Shown here piece by piece: positions 13,933-20,319 of a DNA stretch of 28,191 nucleotides (position 1 is the stretch's first letter; each line of letters begins with the position of its first letter). The position numbers and the translations under genes were made by a program. The notes below the pieces were generated by a model. It was not told where the DNA came from, did no database searches, and worked only from the letters and a program-made list of their open reading frames with translations. Origin of the DNA: a virus; the IMG/VR virus record IMGVR_UViG_3300035670_001027, positions 1-28,191 of that record; one strand, written 5' to 3'.

Positions 13933-14093
13933 CGGAAGCATTCCGCGAACGGGTTGCAATGATGATTTACGATGGCGGCTTGAGTGAGTTTGACGCAACG
14001 AGGGCCGCTTATTTTGAGTTGCGACGGGCAGGGGGCAACGTGCCAACTGCGGTCAACGAAGAATGGAAGAGAGTTGGGAGGTTAGCGAAGTGA
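13869..14093 (+). CDS. Hypothetical small protein, start uncertain
   Basis: The coding part is clear after about 13905 (GASITEAFRERVAMMIYDGG, LSEFDATRAAYFELRRAGGN), a helical segment that is conserved-looking. The start could be ATG 13869, GTG 13905 or ATG 13961; I give 13869 as the longest with ATG that limits overlap with the zinc-ribbon gene. The product is about 74 residues. It ends 4 bases into the next gene, whose ribosome site GGGAGG lies inside it. Confidence 0.5.
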   Translation: MQQPIDDSALCEVRIQSGASITEAFRERVAMMIYDGGLSEFDATRAAYFELRRAGGNVPTAVNEEWKRVGRLAK

Positions 14094-14803
14094 GCGAGAA
14101 GATCGAACAGTTTTGGCGTGATGCAGACGGTGCAGACGTTATGCGAGTGATGGACGGTGAGACGGTCGAAGTCAGAGTGCGAGATTCCGACCGCGAAGAC
14201 TGGCGGGAATGTGAATTTCTTGGCGGTTTCCATTGCGGTAGAGATGGGTTTGAGTGGAAAGACTGCGATGGAGTGCCCTGGCAGCAATGCCAAGTCTACG
14301 ACCCGCCAGCGTGGTACATCAACAAGCCCGATCCCGGCGAAGGGTACAGGCTACTGGAAAAGTTTCCGCCGGAGGAACTGCAACCCAGTGATGAGTGGTT
14401 TGAGTCTGCTCCGTTTGAGACAGGATGGAAAGTATCGCACAACGAAAAACAAGGTAGCACACTTTGGTATCGCCGACGCATTGCCAACAATCCGGAAACT
14501 CCGGATAGTTCGAACTCTTCGGAAGTCCCAAATAGTTGCCGATCCCGCGACACAATCCCCAGCGGCTGGCGTGTACTCGGCGAAGACGACGAGCGGCTCG
14601 CAAGCGATGCGTTTTGGTCACGGAGTTGCAAAGAATGGATCGTGCTAGGTGATGACTGGGTTGGCGTCGCGAATAGGGAAAAGTTGCACGCGATCCGGCA
14701 GGTAGTGTTTCCCGATTATCACATGCTGCGAGTGGATCATATTTACGGATTACCAAACGGCTCAAAGATTACGATTACCGCGAAAGGCTTTGAGGTGGGA
14801 TGA
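14090..14803 (+). CDS. Hypothetical protein with duplicated GYRLL/GWRVL blocks
   Basis: GTG 14090 is supported by GGGAGG at 14076-14081. The 237-residue product is acidic and rich in Trp. It contains two related blocks: GEGYRLLEKFPPEELQPSDE at about 83-102 and SGWRVLGEDDERLASDAFW at about 158-176, each followed by Trp-rich beta strands. This suggests an internal duplication of a small beta domain. A Ser/Asn/Pro linker lies between them (about 135-150). Similar blocks occur in hypothetical proteins of phages and aquatic bacteria. No enzyme motif is visible; function unknown. Confidence 0.7.
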   Translation: MSEKIEQFWRDADGADVMRVMDGETVEVRVRDSDREDWRECEFLGGFHCGRDGFEWKDCDGVPWQQCQVYDPPAWYINKPDPGEGYRLLEKFPPEELQPSDEWFESAPFETGWKVSHNEKQGSTLWYRRRIANNPETPDSSNSSEVPNSCRSRDTIPSGWRVLGEDDERLASDAFWSRSCKEWIVLGDDWVGVANREKLHAIRQVVFPDYHMLRVDHIYGLPNGSKITITAKGFEVG

Positions 14804-15003
14804 TGACTCAAGCAAAATGCAAGCGGTGCGAGATTATCGACCAGGTGATTGCCGAAGCTAAATCGCTCGATTGGAGACTCTCCGAACTACTCGACAGATC
14901 CAGCATGGATTTGTCACCTTGTCGAAAGTGTGGCATCGCGGTTATCTCAATTCCAGAAGGTTTAGCACTGTGCAAGCGATGCGCAGAAAAGGCGGGTGAA
15001 TGA
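14800..15003 (+). CDS. Zinc-ribbon small protein
   Basis: A 67-residue protein starting at ATG 14800 or the adjacent ATG 14803. It has CKRC near the N-terminus, then CRKCG and CKRC in the C-terminal half (SPCRKCGIAVISIPEGLALC), where the last two pairs would form one zinc ribbon. The ATG overlaps the preceding TGA. Likely a small nucleic-acid or protein-binding module. Confidence 0.6.
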   Translation: MMTQAKCKRCEIIDQVIAEAKSLDWRLSELLDRSSMDLSPCRKCGIAVISIPEGLALCKRCAEKAGE

Positions 15004-15257
15004 TGAGTTTTGACGCTACCTGCCCGCATTGCGGAGAAGGGTTCGACGTTGAAGATCGGTACGAATGCGGTGAGTTTAACTGCCCCGAGTGCTACAAGCG
15101 AATATGGATCGAGGTTAACTACAAGAAAACCTACGAAGCACTTTGCGTAGATGCCGAGCATAAGTGGCTGCCGATAGGAATAGACGTAAACTACTTTCGG
15201 TGCGAAACATGCAACAAACTACAGCGAAAGCAAAATACCGAAAAGGCAGGTGAATAA
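15000..15257 (+). CDS. Zinc-finger protein with several CxxC pairs
   Basis: An 85-residue protein starting at ATG 15000 (or 15003). It has CPHCG, CPEC and CETC pairs (ATCPHCGEGFDV, FNCPECYKRIW, YFRCETCNKLQ). The first two form an ordinary zinc ribbon; the third may bind a second ion with other Cys. It overlaps the previous and next genes by one to four bases. Probably another nucleic-acid-binding accessory protein; no specific family recognised. Confidence 0.65.
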   Translation: MMSFDATCPHCGEGFDVEDRYECGEFNCPECYKRIWIEVNYKKTYEALCVDAEHKWLPIGIDVNYFRCETCNKLQRKQNTEKAGE

Positions 15258-15637
15258 TGCAATACATCTATCAAGCAACACTAGAACGCGTCGTGGATGG
15301 CGACACGGTCGATATCGTTATCGATCTAGGCTTTAGCGTCTTTCGCCGGGAGCGTATCAGGCTTTACGGCATCGATGCACCAGAGATAAATACCGAAGCG
15401 GGTAAACTCGCCAAGGCGTTTGTCGAAGGTTGGTTTCGAGACAATCCTAAGTTCTTTATCGAAACGATTGTTGTCGACGGAAAGGGCGTCAGCAAGCGGG
15501 ATAAGTACGGGCGGTATCTGGGCGTCATTGCTGAGCGATACAGCGATTTGAGCGATCCGGTATCGATGGACGCAACGCACCAAACGCTCAACGGTCAGTT
15601 GATTACCAGCGGACATGCGAAAGCGAGGGTTTGGTAA
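15257..15637 (+). CDS. Staphylococcal-nuclease-like (SNase) endonuclease
   Basis: A 126-residue protein with the SNase fold signature: RVVDGDTVDIVIDLG at residues 11-25, then RIRLYGIDAPE at 33-43 and KYGRYLG at 83-89. Catalytic residues correspond to Arg35, Glu43 and Arg86, with metal ligands Asp16 and Asp40. SNase enzymes cut DNA or RNA with calcium. There is no signal peptide, so it acts in the cytoplasm, possibly degrading host DNA or processing phage DNA. It overlaps the preceding stop by one base and is directly followed by the next ATG. Confidence 0.9.
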   Translation: MQYIYQATLERVVDGDTVDIVIDLGFSVFRRERIRLYGIDAPEINTEAGKLAKAFVEGWFRDNPKFFIETIVVDGKGVSKRDKYGRYLGVIAERYSDLSDPVSMDATHQTLNGQLITSGHAKARVW

Positions 15638-15877
15638 ATGGCGTGGCGAATAGTGTTACAGCCTGACGGCAAGTTGGCTCGGTTCAGCGAGGTTGTCGAC
15701 GACTTCACGGATGTTGATATGGATCATTGGGAAGCCGTGGACGAGTGCATCCGCGAAGGCATGTCGGTAATGGACGCAATCGAAAAGGTAAACAGAGGCA
15801 TCAAAGCCGGTAACGCTCGATACCTTGAGTGCCTAGAGACAATTCGCACGATACACGGAAGGGAGCATCAATCTTGA
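15638..15877 (+). CDS. Hypothetical small protein
   Basis: A 79-residue protein that starts immediately after the nuclease stop. It begins MAWRIVLQPDGKLARFSEVV, continues with an acidic Trp-containing segment (DVDMDHWEAVDECIREGMSV) and ends in a helix. Alpha/beta, soluble. No family recognised. The next gene overlaps its stop by four bases. Confidence 0.6.
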   Translation: MAWRIVLQPDGKLARFSEVVDDFTDVDMDHWEAVDECIREGMSVMDAIEKVNRGIKAGNARYLECLETIRTIHGREHQS

Positions 15878-16116
15878 CCAACAACGAACAGGCCGCAGCA
15901 CATCGCATTTTGCAGAAGCACGGCATCGAACACAAGTTGCACGGGTATCGCTTGCCGTTGACTAGCAATGAGTTCGCGGTGGAGATTGCTGGATGGAAGT
16001 TCGAGCAGTTTGCTGACGTTAAGAGTTACTTGGATCACAAATCTGCTAAGTTTGCTGACGCAGCAACCGAGATTGCCGAAGCGGTAAGGAGGGATGCCGA
16101 TGCCGATAAGCCGTGA
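15874..16116 (+). CDS. Hypothetical small protein, TTG start
   Basis: The likely start is TTG 15874, placed 8 bases after GGGAG and overlapping the previous TGA; the frame is open upstream but without a good ribosome site. The 80-residue product (MTNNEQAAAHRILQKHGIEH...) is alpha/beta and contains no cysteine. No family recognised. The next gene starts inside its 3' end. Confidence 0.55.
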   Translation: MTNNEQAAAHRILQKHGIEHKLHGYRLPLTSNEFAVEIAGWKFEQFADVKSYLDHKSAKFADAATEIAEAVRRDADADKP

Positions 16117-16342
16117 GCGACTGGTGGAGATCGAACAGCACGCTAGACGCTTTGGGCCAGCGAATTGCTGGACAGGGACTAGCGGTACACTCTCGGCAAT
16201 GATAATCGAACTGCTGAGGGAGATTGAGACACTACAAGCCGACAAGCAAAGGGGCAGCGGTTGCCTTGAGGTAGTTGGCGTAACGGAGGTTGATAGAGAT
16301 GAATTACGAAGAGTTTATACGGTCGAAGTCGCAATGGAATAA
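16100..16342 (+). CDS. Hypothetical small helical protein
   Basis: AAGGAGG at 16086-16092 gives correct spacing to ATG 16100; ATG 16094 would be too close. The 80-residue product begins MPISRERLVEIEQHARRFGP and is mainly helical, with a GTSG turn in the middle. No family recognised. It overlaps both the upstream gene and the helicase gene (43 bases), in different frames. Confidence 0.55.
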   Translation: MPISRERLVEIEQHARRFGPANCWTGTSGTLSAMIIELLREIETLQADKQRGSGCLEVVGVTEVDRDELRRVYTVEVAME

Positions 16343-17660
16343 CCGTTGCGGCGTTGACCCTGGAGAGTTGCCGGAGTGGTTGTACGACTTTCAAGCCTAT
16401 CTCGTTGAATGGGCGTTGCGTCAAGGTCGAGCAGCTATTTTTGCGGATTGCGGCATGGGTAAAACTGCGATGCAATTGGCATGGGCACAGCGGATCGTTG
16501 AGGTAACAAGCAAACCTGTTTTGATCGTTACGCCTATTGCGGTTGGCGCCCAGACAATCCAAGAGGCTGAACGATTCGGGATTACTGCGAAGCGATCCCG
16601 CGACGGTTCTTGCACTGGTGAGCGATGCGTATGGGTGACAAACTACGAGCAACTTCACAAGCTTGAACCGTCGATGTTTGCTGGCGTTGTGTGCGATGAA
16701 TCGTCAGCTATCAAAGACTTCAAGAGCGAACGAAAAGCGGTCGTCGTGGAGTTTATGCGGACGGTTCAGTATCGCTTGCTATGCACCGCAACAGCGGCCC
16801 CTAATGACTTTTGGGAGTTGGGCACGTCTAGTGAAGCATTGGGGCTACTTGGTTTCCGTGACATGATTACCAAGTTTTTCAAGCAGGAAACCAGCAAGGA
16901 CCATCACGGATGGGGCCGAACGAAATACCGTTTTCGTGGACATGCCGAGCAACCTTTTTGGTCGTGGGTTTGTTCATGGGCTAGGTCGATTCAGAATCCA
17001 AAGGATATCGGTTTCGATGGCTCTCGTTTTGTGCTGCCGCAACTCATCGAGGTCGAGCATGTTGTAAGCTCGGCAAGGTTGCGAGATGGTTTCCTGTTTT
17101 CGCTTCCTGCCCGCGACATGCAAGAGGAACGCGAAGAGCGGCGGCGTACAATGCCTGAGCGTTGCGAGATGGCAGCAAACCTAGTCCATCAACACGAAGG
17201 GGCTTCGGTTCTTTGGTGCGAACTTAACGACGAAGGAGACATGCTGGAGAAATTAGTTGCGGATTCGGTTCAGGTTAAAGGATCGACCAGCGATGACGAA
17301 AAGGAGGAGGCGTTAATTGGTTTTTCAAAGGGCGAAATTAAGCGGCTAATCATCAAGCCGAAGATTGGAGCGTGGGGACTGAATTGGCAACACTGCCATA
17401 ACGTAACCATGTTTCCTTCGCACTCGTTCGAGCAATACTATCAAGCGGTTAGGAGGTGCTACCGATTCGGACAAACGAAAGACGTTACCGTAAACATCAT
17501 CGCAAGCGAAGGCGAGCGGGGTGTTATTAAGAACTTGCATCGAAAGCAAGAGCAATCAAAAAAGATGTTTCGTGAGCTTTGCAAGCACATGAACAACGCT
17601 ATGCACATCGTTACTCAAGATTATTTCCCAGAGAGAGAAAAATTACCAACATGGCTATAA
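16299..17660 (+). CDS. SNF2-like helicase/translocase
   Basis: ATG 16299 follows GGAGG (16285-16289). The 453-residue protein has two RecA-like lobes: Walker A DCGMGKT at residues 50-56, motif Ia VLIVTPIAV at 74-82, motif II DESS at 133-136, motif III TATAAPNDFWEL at 163-174, motif V KIGAWGLNWQ at 355-364, and motif VI QAVRRCYRFGQ at 382-392. The arginine-rich QxxxRxxRxGQ is typical of SNF2 proteins. It would move along double-stranded DNA using ATP; phage SNF2 proteins may help replication or transcription. It overlaps the methyltransferase gene by 10 bases, suggesting a functional pair. The length is that of a compact core without extra domains. Confidence 0.92.
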   Translation: MNYEEFIRSKSQWNNRCGVDPGELPEWLYDFQAYLVEWALRQGRAAIFADCGMGKTAMQLAWAQRIVEVTSKPVLIVTPIAVGAQTIQEAERFGITAKRSRDGSCTGERCVWVTNYEQLHKLEPSMFAGVVCDESSAIKDFKSERKAVVVEFMRTVQYRLLCTATAAPNDFWELGTSSEALGLLGFRDMITKFFKQETSKDHHGWGRTKYRFRGHAEQPFWSWVCSWARSIQNPKDIGFDGSRFVLPQLIEVEHVVSSARLRDGFLFSLPARDMQEEREERRRTMPERCEMAANLVHQHEGASVLWCELNDEGDMLEKLVADSVQVKGSTSDDEKEEALIGFSKGEIKRLIIKPKIGAWGLNWQHCHNVTMFPSHSFEQYYQAVRRCYRFGQTKDVTVNIIASEGERGVIKNLHRKQEQSKKMFRELCKHMNNAMHIVTQDYFPEREKLPTWL

Positions 17661-18628
17661 CAGAACAAGTAATTACCGATCAGTACGCAATCTACAACGG
17701 AGACTCTGCGGAGTGGATCACATCGCTACCAAATGAGTCGCTAGGCATGAGTATCTATTCTCCGCCGTTTGCGACTGAGAACGGAGGCTGTCTTTACAAC
17801 TACTCAAGCAGCGTACGCGACTTGTCGAACGCTCGAACGTACGCGGAGTTTTTTGAGCATTACGCCTTCATCGTTGAGAACATCGCACGAGCCACAAAGC
17901 CCGGTCGAATCTCGGCGGTTCACTGCATGGACGTACCAAAGCAAGGGGCGAACATATGCGGATATACCGACTTCCCTGGCGATATCATTCGGTTGCATGA
18001 AAAGCTTGGGTTTGAGTACCTGCCGCGAATTTGCATATGGAAGGAGCCTTTAGCGGTGAGGAATCGCACGATGGCGAAAGCCTTGGCGCATCGTCAGATA
18101 TGCGAGGACTCGACGTTGACCAATGTTGCAGCGGCTGACTATCTGATTCCGTTTCGCAAGCGTGGAGAGAATCCGATTCCGGTAACGCATGAAACCGGGT
18201 TGCATGAGTACTACGGCGAACGCGAAGTCCCTGCCGATATTCATCGCTATCGCGGATGGACAGGAAAACAGACCGAGAATCGCTACTCTCATTGGATTTG
18301 GCGAAACTACGCATCGTGCTTTTGGGATGATATCCGGCTGGATCGGGTGTTACCCTACGAGGAAAGCAAGGACGAAGGCGACGAAAGGCACCAGCATCCG
18401 CTACAACTTGACGTAATCCAAAGAGCGGTCGAAATGTGGAGCAATCCAGGCGAAGCAGTCTTAACCCCCTTCATGGGCGTCGGGTCAGAAGTCTACGGAG
18501 CGGTGAGCCTGGGCCGTCGCGCTATCGGGTGCGAACTCAAGCCGAGCTACTATCGACAAGCGGTAAAGAATCTCGCATCGCTTGGTAAGCAGCAAGTGAC
18601 GCAACAACAACCTACCCTCTTCGACTAA
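17651..18628 (+). CDS. DNA methyltransferase (beta class, SPPF)
   Basis: ATG 17651 lies within the last codons of the helicase gene. The 325-residue protein has the catalytic motif IV SPPF at residues 37-40 and the AdoMet-binding motif I near the C-terminus (TPFMGVGSE at 272-280, with GRRAIGCEL at 288-296). This order, catalytic motif first, marks the beta class. SPP is typical of N4-cytosine enzymes, although N6-adenine cannot be excluded. No restriction endonuclease gene is adjacent, so it is probably an orphan enzyme protecting phage DNA. The last residues, QPTLFD, resemble a beta-clamp-binding peptide. Confidence 0.92.
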   Translation: MAITEQVITDQYAIYNGDSAEWITSLPNESLGMSIYSPPFATENGGCLYNYSSSVRDLSNARTYAEFFEHYAFIVENIARATKPGRISAVHCMDVPKQGANICGYTDFPGDIIRLHEKLGFEYLPRICIWKEPLAVRNRTMAKALAHRQICEDSTLTNVAAADYLIPFRKRGENPIPVTHETGLHEYYGEREVPADIHRYRGWTGKQTENRYSHWIWRNYASCFWDDIRLDRVLPYEESKDEGDERHQHPLQLDVIQRAVEMWSNPGEAVLTPFMGVGSEVYGAVSLGRRAIGCELKPSYYRQAVKNLASLGKQQVTQQQPTLFD

Positions 18629-18736
18629 AGGTTGGCTCGCCTGGGCAAAGGTGCCTGCTTTCATGGGGCAGGAATCCCGCCAAATGGGCTGGTGCGCGGT
18701 AAGTGCCGGTGTCTCACTTAACTACCGCTTCAACCT
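18629..18736 (+). ncRNA. Candidate structured RNA closed by AGGTTG/CAACCT
   Basis: AGGTTG (18629-18634) pairs with CAACCT (18731-18736) and closes about 100 bases. Inside are CCTGC/GCAGG (18654-18658 with 18668-18672) and a ten-pair stem GCGGTAAGTG (18696-18705) with CACTT and ACCGC (18715-18719, 18724-18728) around a 4-base bulge. No ORF fits. It may be a small RNA or a riboswitch-like element ended by the terminator at 18739. No known family is recognised. Confidence 0.5.
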
Positions 18737-18738
18737 CC

Positions 18739-18772
18739 GCGCTCCGACTCGAAAGAGGCGGAGCGTTCTTTA
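18739..18772 (+). terminator. Intrinsic terminator
   Basis: CGCTCCG (18740-18746) pairs with CGGAGCG (18759-18765), with an inner CTC-GAAA-GAG hairpin, followed by TTCTTTAAT. Strong GC-rich stem and T-rich tail. It ends the recombination/modification operon and lies upstream of the homing endonuclease. Confidence 0.75.
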
Positions 18773-18797
18773 ATCCTTTAACGTGACGAGTGAGTAA

Positions 18798-19274
18798 ATG
18801 GAAAAACCAATCTACAACGGGCGATACATCGCCTACAGTAACGGTGACATAGCAAACGCGGTGACGGGGCGAATCCTATCCGGCGGCAAGAACTCTAAAG
18901 GCTACTTGACGGTGAGCCTTTACGATGGATCAAGCCCAAAGCGGCCTAGATCGTTCCTCGTTCATCGCCTGATTGCACAAGCGTTTCTAGGTGACGACGA
19001 CGGCAAGCAGATCAATCACAAGAACGGCAACAAACTCGACAACCGAGTCGAGAATCTTGAGTGGGTGACAAATCAAGAAAACGTCGATCACGCTCGGTTT
19101 GTTCTCGGCAAGGATGGATTCGGCATCAAGTCTCCTCGATGCAAGATTGCACCGGAGATTGTCGAGCGTATCAAACAACGCGACAGGACAGCCCCTTTAT
19201 GGGCGGCTGAGTTGGGTTGCAGTGTGGATTACATCTATCAAATCAGATCAGGCCGGTATCGGTCGAGAGGGTAA
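18798..19274 (+). CDS. NUMOD4/HNH homing endonuclease
   Basis: A 158-residue protein. The N-terminal half has a NUMOD4-type pattern (YIAYSNGDIANAVTGRILSG...KGYLTVSL). It is followed by an HNH core: VHRLIAQAFLG, INHKNGNKLDNRVENLEW and VTNQENVDHA, with the histidines and asparagines of the HNH_3 family. The C-terminal part (CKIAPEIVERIKQRDRTAPLWAAELGCSVDYIYQI) is a helix-turn-helix DNA-binding domain. Such enzymes cut DNA and spread themselves. It has its own leader after the terminator, with GTGACGAGTGAG before ATG. No interrupted gene or intron is evident, so it is probably free-standing. Confidence 0.9.
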   Translation: MEKPIYNGRYIAYSNGDIANAVTGRILSGGKNSKGYLTVSLYDGSSPKRPRSFLVHRLIAQAFLGDDDGKQINHKNGNKLDNRVENLEWVTNQENVDHARFVLGKDGFGIKSPRCKIAPEIVERIKQRDRTAPLWAAELGCSVDYIYQIRSGRYRSRG

Positions 19275-19314
19275 CTTTCGTTGACTAGGCATATGCCTAC
19301 GGATTAACGAAAAG
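19275..19314 (+). repeat. Nested inverted repeat with perfect 12-bp palindrome
   Basis: CTTTCGTT (19275-19282) and AACGAAAAG (19306-19314, one extra A) flank the perfect palindrome AGGCATATGCCT (19287-19298). It may be an operator, terminator-like hairpin or replication-related cruciform. It starts immediately after the endonuclease stop. Confidence 0.7.
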
Positions 19315-19333
19315 TACAATTTAGCGAAATGGT

Positions 19334-19434
19334 GTGGCAGCCACTACAATACAACTACCCCCGGTCGGTGCATCTAGCGACTCTTCGCAAGGCTGCCACC
19401 TTAGCACTGGCCGGGGGATTTAGTACAGGGTACT
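19334..19434 (+). promoter_or_regulatory. Pseudoknot leader with SD hairpin before initiator gene
   Basis: Two long complementary pairs are interleaved: GTGGCAGCC (19334-19342) with GGCTGCCAC (19391-19399), and CCCCCGG (19358-19364) with CCGGGGG (19411-19417). The order A-B-A'-B' is that of an H-type pseudoknot with 9 and 7 base pairs. Next, AGTAC (19422-19426) and GTACT (19430-19434) form a hairpin whose AGGG, the likely Shine-Dalgarno, is in the loop, 7 bases before ATG 19438. This should control translation of the initiator. Confidence 0.65.
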
Positions 19435-19437
19435 GCT

Positions 19438-20319
19438 ATGGCAGGCGATTGGATCAAGATGCGAACGGATCTTTACCGAGATCCAAAAGTCTGCCTGATG
19501 GCGGACATGCTCAGCGACGAAAAGGGCGAATTGTCGCGTTACGTGTCACAGCAAACGCAACGTAACATGACCGTAACGCGTAACGTAACGCGTAACGCTT
19601 GCGTTGGTGCGTTGTTATCGGTGTGGGGCGTCATGCGTCATCGCGGAGTGCGAGTTGACGACGATTTGAAGTGCTTCGGTGTGGGGCTTTGGGTACTCGA
19701 TGACATTGCCGACATGCCCGGCTTTGGGTCAGCGATGGCGGCGGCTAGGTGGGTTGTTGAAACCGACGAAGGATTGATTTTCCCAAGGTTTTTTGATGAA
19801 TACAACGTAGAGCCAGACGGAAAACAGAAGTCTAAAAACGCAGAGCGACAAGCCCGATACAGAGAGAAAAAGCGGCTCGAATCAGAGCCTGAAAGTAACG
19901 TAACAAGTAACGTAACGCGTAACGTTACAGTAACGCCTAGAATAGAGAAGAGTAGAGTAGAGAAGAGTATTAATAACCCCCTACCCCCTAAGGGGACAAG
20001 TAAAGCCGCTTCGCTAGGCGAATGGGACATACCAGACGGTTTCGACACTCCAGAGGTGAGACAGGCCCTAGCAGACTTCGAGGCAATGCGAGCAAGCATC
20101 GGAAAGAAGATCAAAAGCCGGGCGAACGTCTCCAAGTCCCTGAGAGGCTACGACAGCCCGTCTCACTTGGTGTATGCGATTGAGTTTGCAATTGGCAATG
20201 AGTACCAAGGTATCAAGCCGGAGTACAGGCCAAGTAACGTAGGGCAAAGTGGCTACAACTCACCCAAGCCCAAGAAATCAACCTTACCCGTAATCGACGA
20301 AAACTGGGAGCCTGCTTAA
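19438..20319 (+). CDS. Replication initiator-like protein
   Basis: A 293-residue protein that starts MAGDWIKMRTDLYRDPKVCL, a beginning I recognise from phage replication proteins of the DnaD/replisome-organiser type. A winged-helix-like N-terminal domain (to about 125) is followed by a basic helix KNAERQARYREKKR (134-147) and a low-complexity linker encoding NVT repeats and RIEKSRVEKS, then a C-terminal domain. The linker and a segment near residue 43 are encoded by GTAACG repeats, so the gene probably carries the origin, like lambda gene O. The next gene is DnaB helicase, overlapped by one base. Its role would be to melt the origin and load the helicase. Function is inferred from layout and repeats. 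Confidence 0.75.
   Translation: MAGDWIKMRTDLYRDPKVCLMADMLSDEKGELSRYVSQQTQRNMTVTRNVTRNACVGALLSVWGVMRHRGVRVDDDLKCFGVGLWVLDDIADMPGFGSAMAAARWVVETDEGLIFPRFFDEYNVEPDGKQKSKNAERQARYREKKRLESEPESNVTSNVTRNVTVTPRIEKSRVEKSINNPLPPKGTSKAASLGEWDIPDGFDTPEVRQALADFEAMRASIGKKIKSRANVSKSLRGYDSPSHLVYAIEFAIGNEYQGIKPEYRPSNVGQSGYNSPKPKKSTLPVIDENWEPA
19537..19977 (+). other. Putative replication origin: GTAACG iterons inside initiator gene
   Basis: Cluster 1: CGTTAC (reverse, 19537-19542), then GTAACA/G at 19562, 19573, 19580, 19585 and 19592. Cluster 2: GTAACG/A at 19895, 19900, 19907, 19912, 19919 and 19930, plus reverse CGTTAC at 19923-19928. Immediately after comes a purine/AT-rich run with repeated AGAGTAGAG-type units and TATTAATAA (19938-19977), which could be the unwinding element. 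The arrangement mirrors lambda ori in gene O. Confidence 0.65.

Noticed and set aside
14319-14765. Reverse-strand ORF of 148 residues
   Set aside because: Entirely antisense to the Trp-rich gene; all supported genes are on the + strand.
16299-18628. Complete DISARM or restriction-modification locus
   Set aside because: Only a SNF2-like ATPase and a methyltransferase are present; no PLD protein, DUF1998 or restriction nuclease nearby.
18638-18650. CGCCTGGGCA, as in the 3' part of ZTP (pfl) riboswitches
   Set aside because: It lies at the 5' end of the structured region and the conserved upstream ZTP domain is missing; a chance match.
18629-19274. Group I intron carrying the HNH gene
   Set aside because: No split gene flanks it and the structured RNA is too short for an intron core; a free-standing homing endonuclease fits better.
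19537-19935. CRISPR array
   Set aside because: Repeats are six bases, irregularly spaced and inside a coding frame; they match iterons, not CRISPR.
19638-20135. Long reverse-strand ORF of 165 residues
   Set aside because: Antisense shadow of the initiator gene; low-complexity translation, no ribosome site and no coupling.
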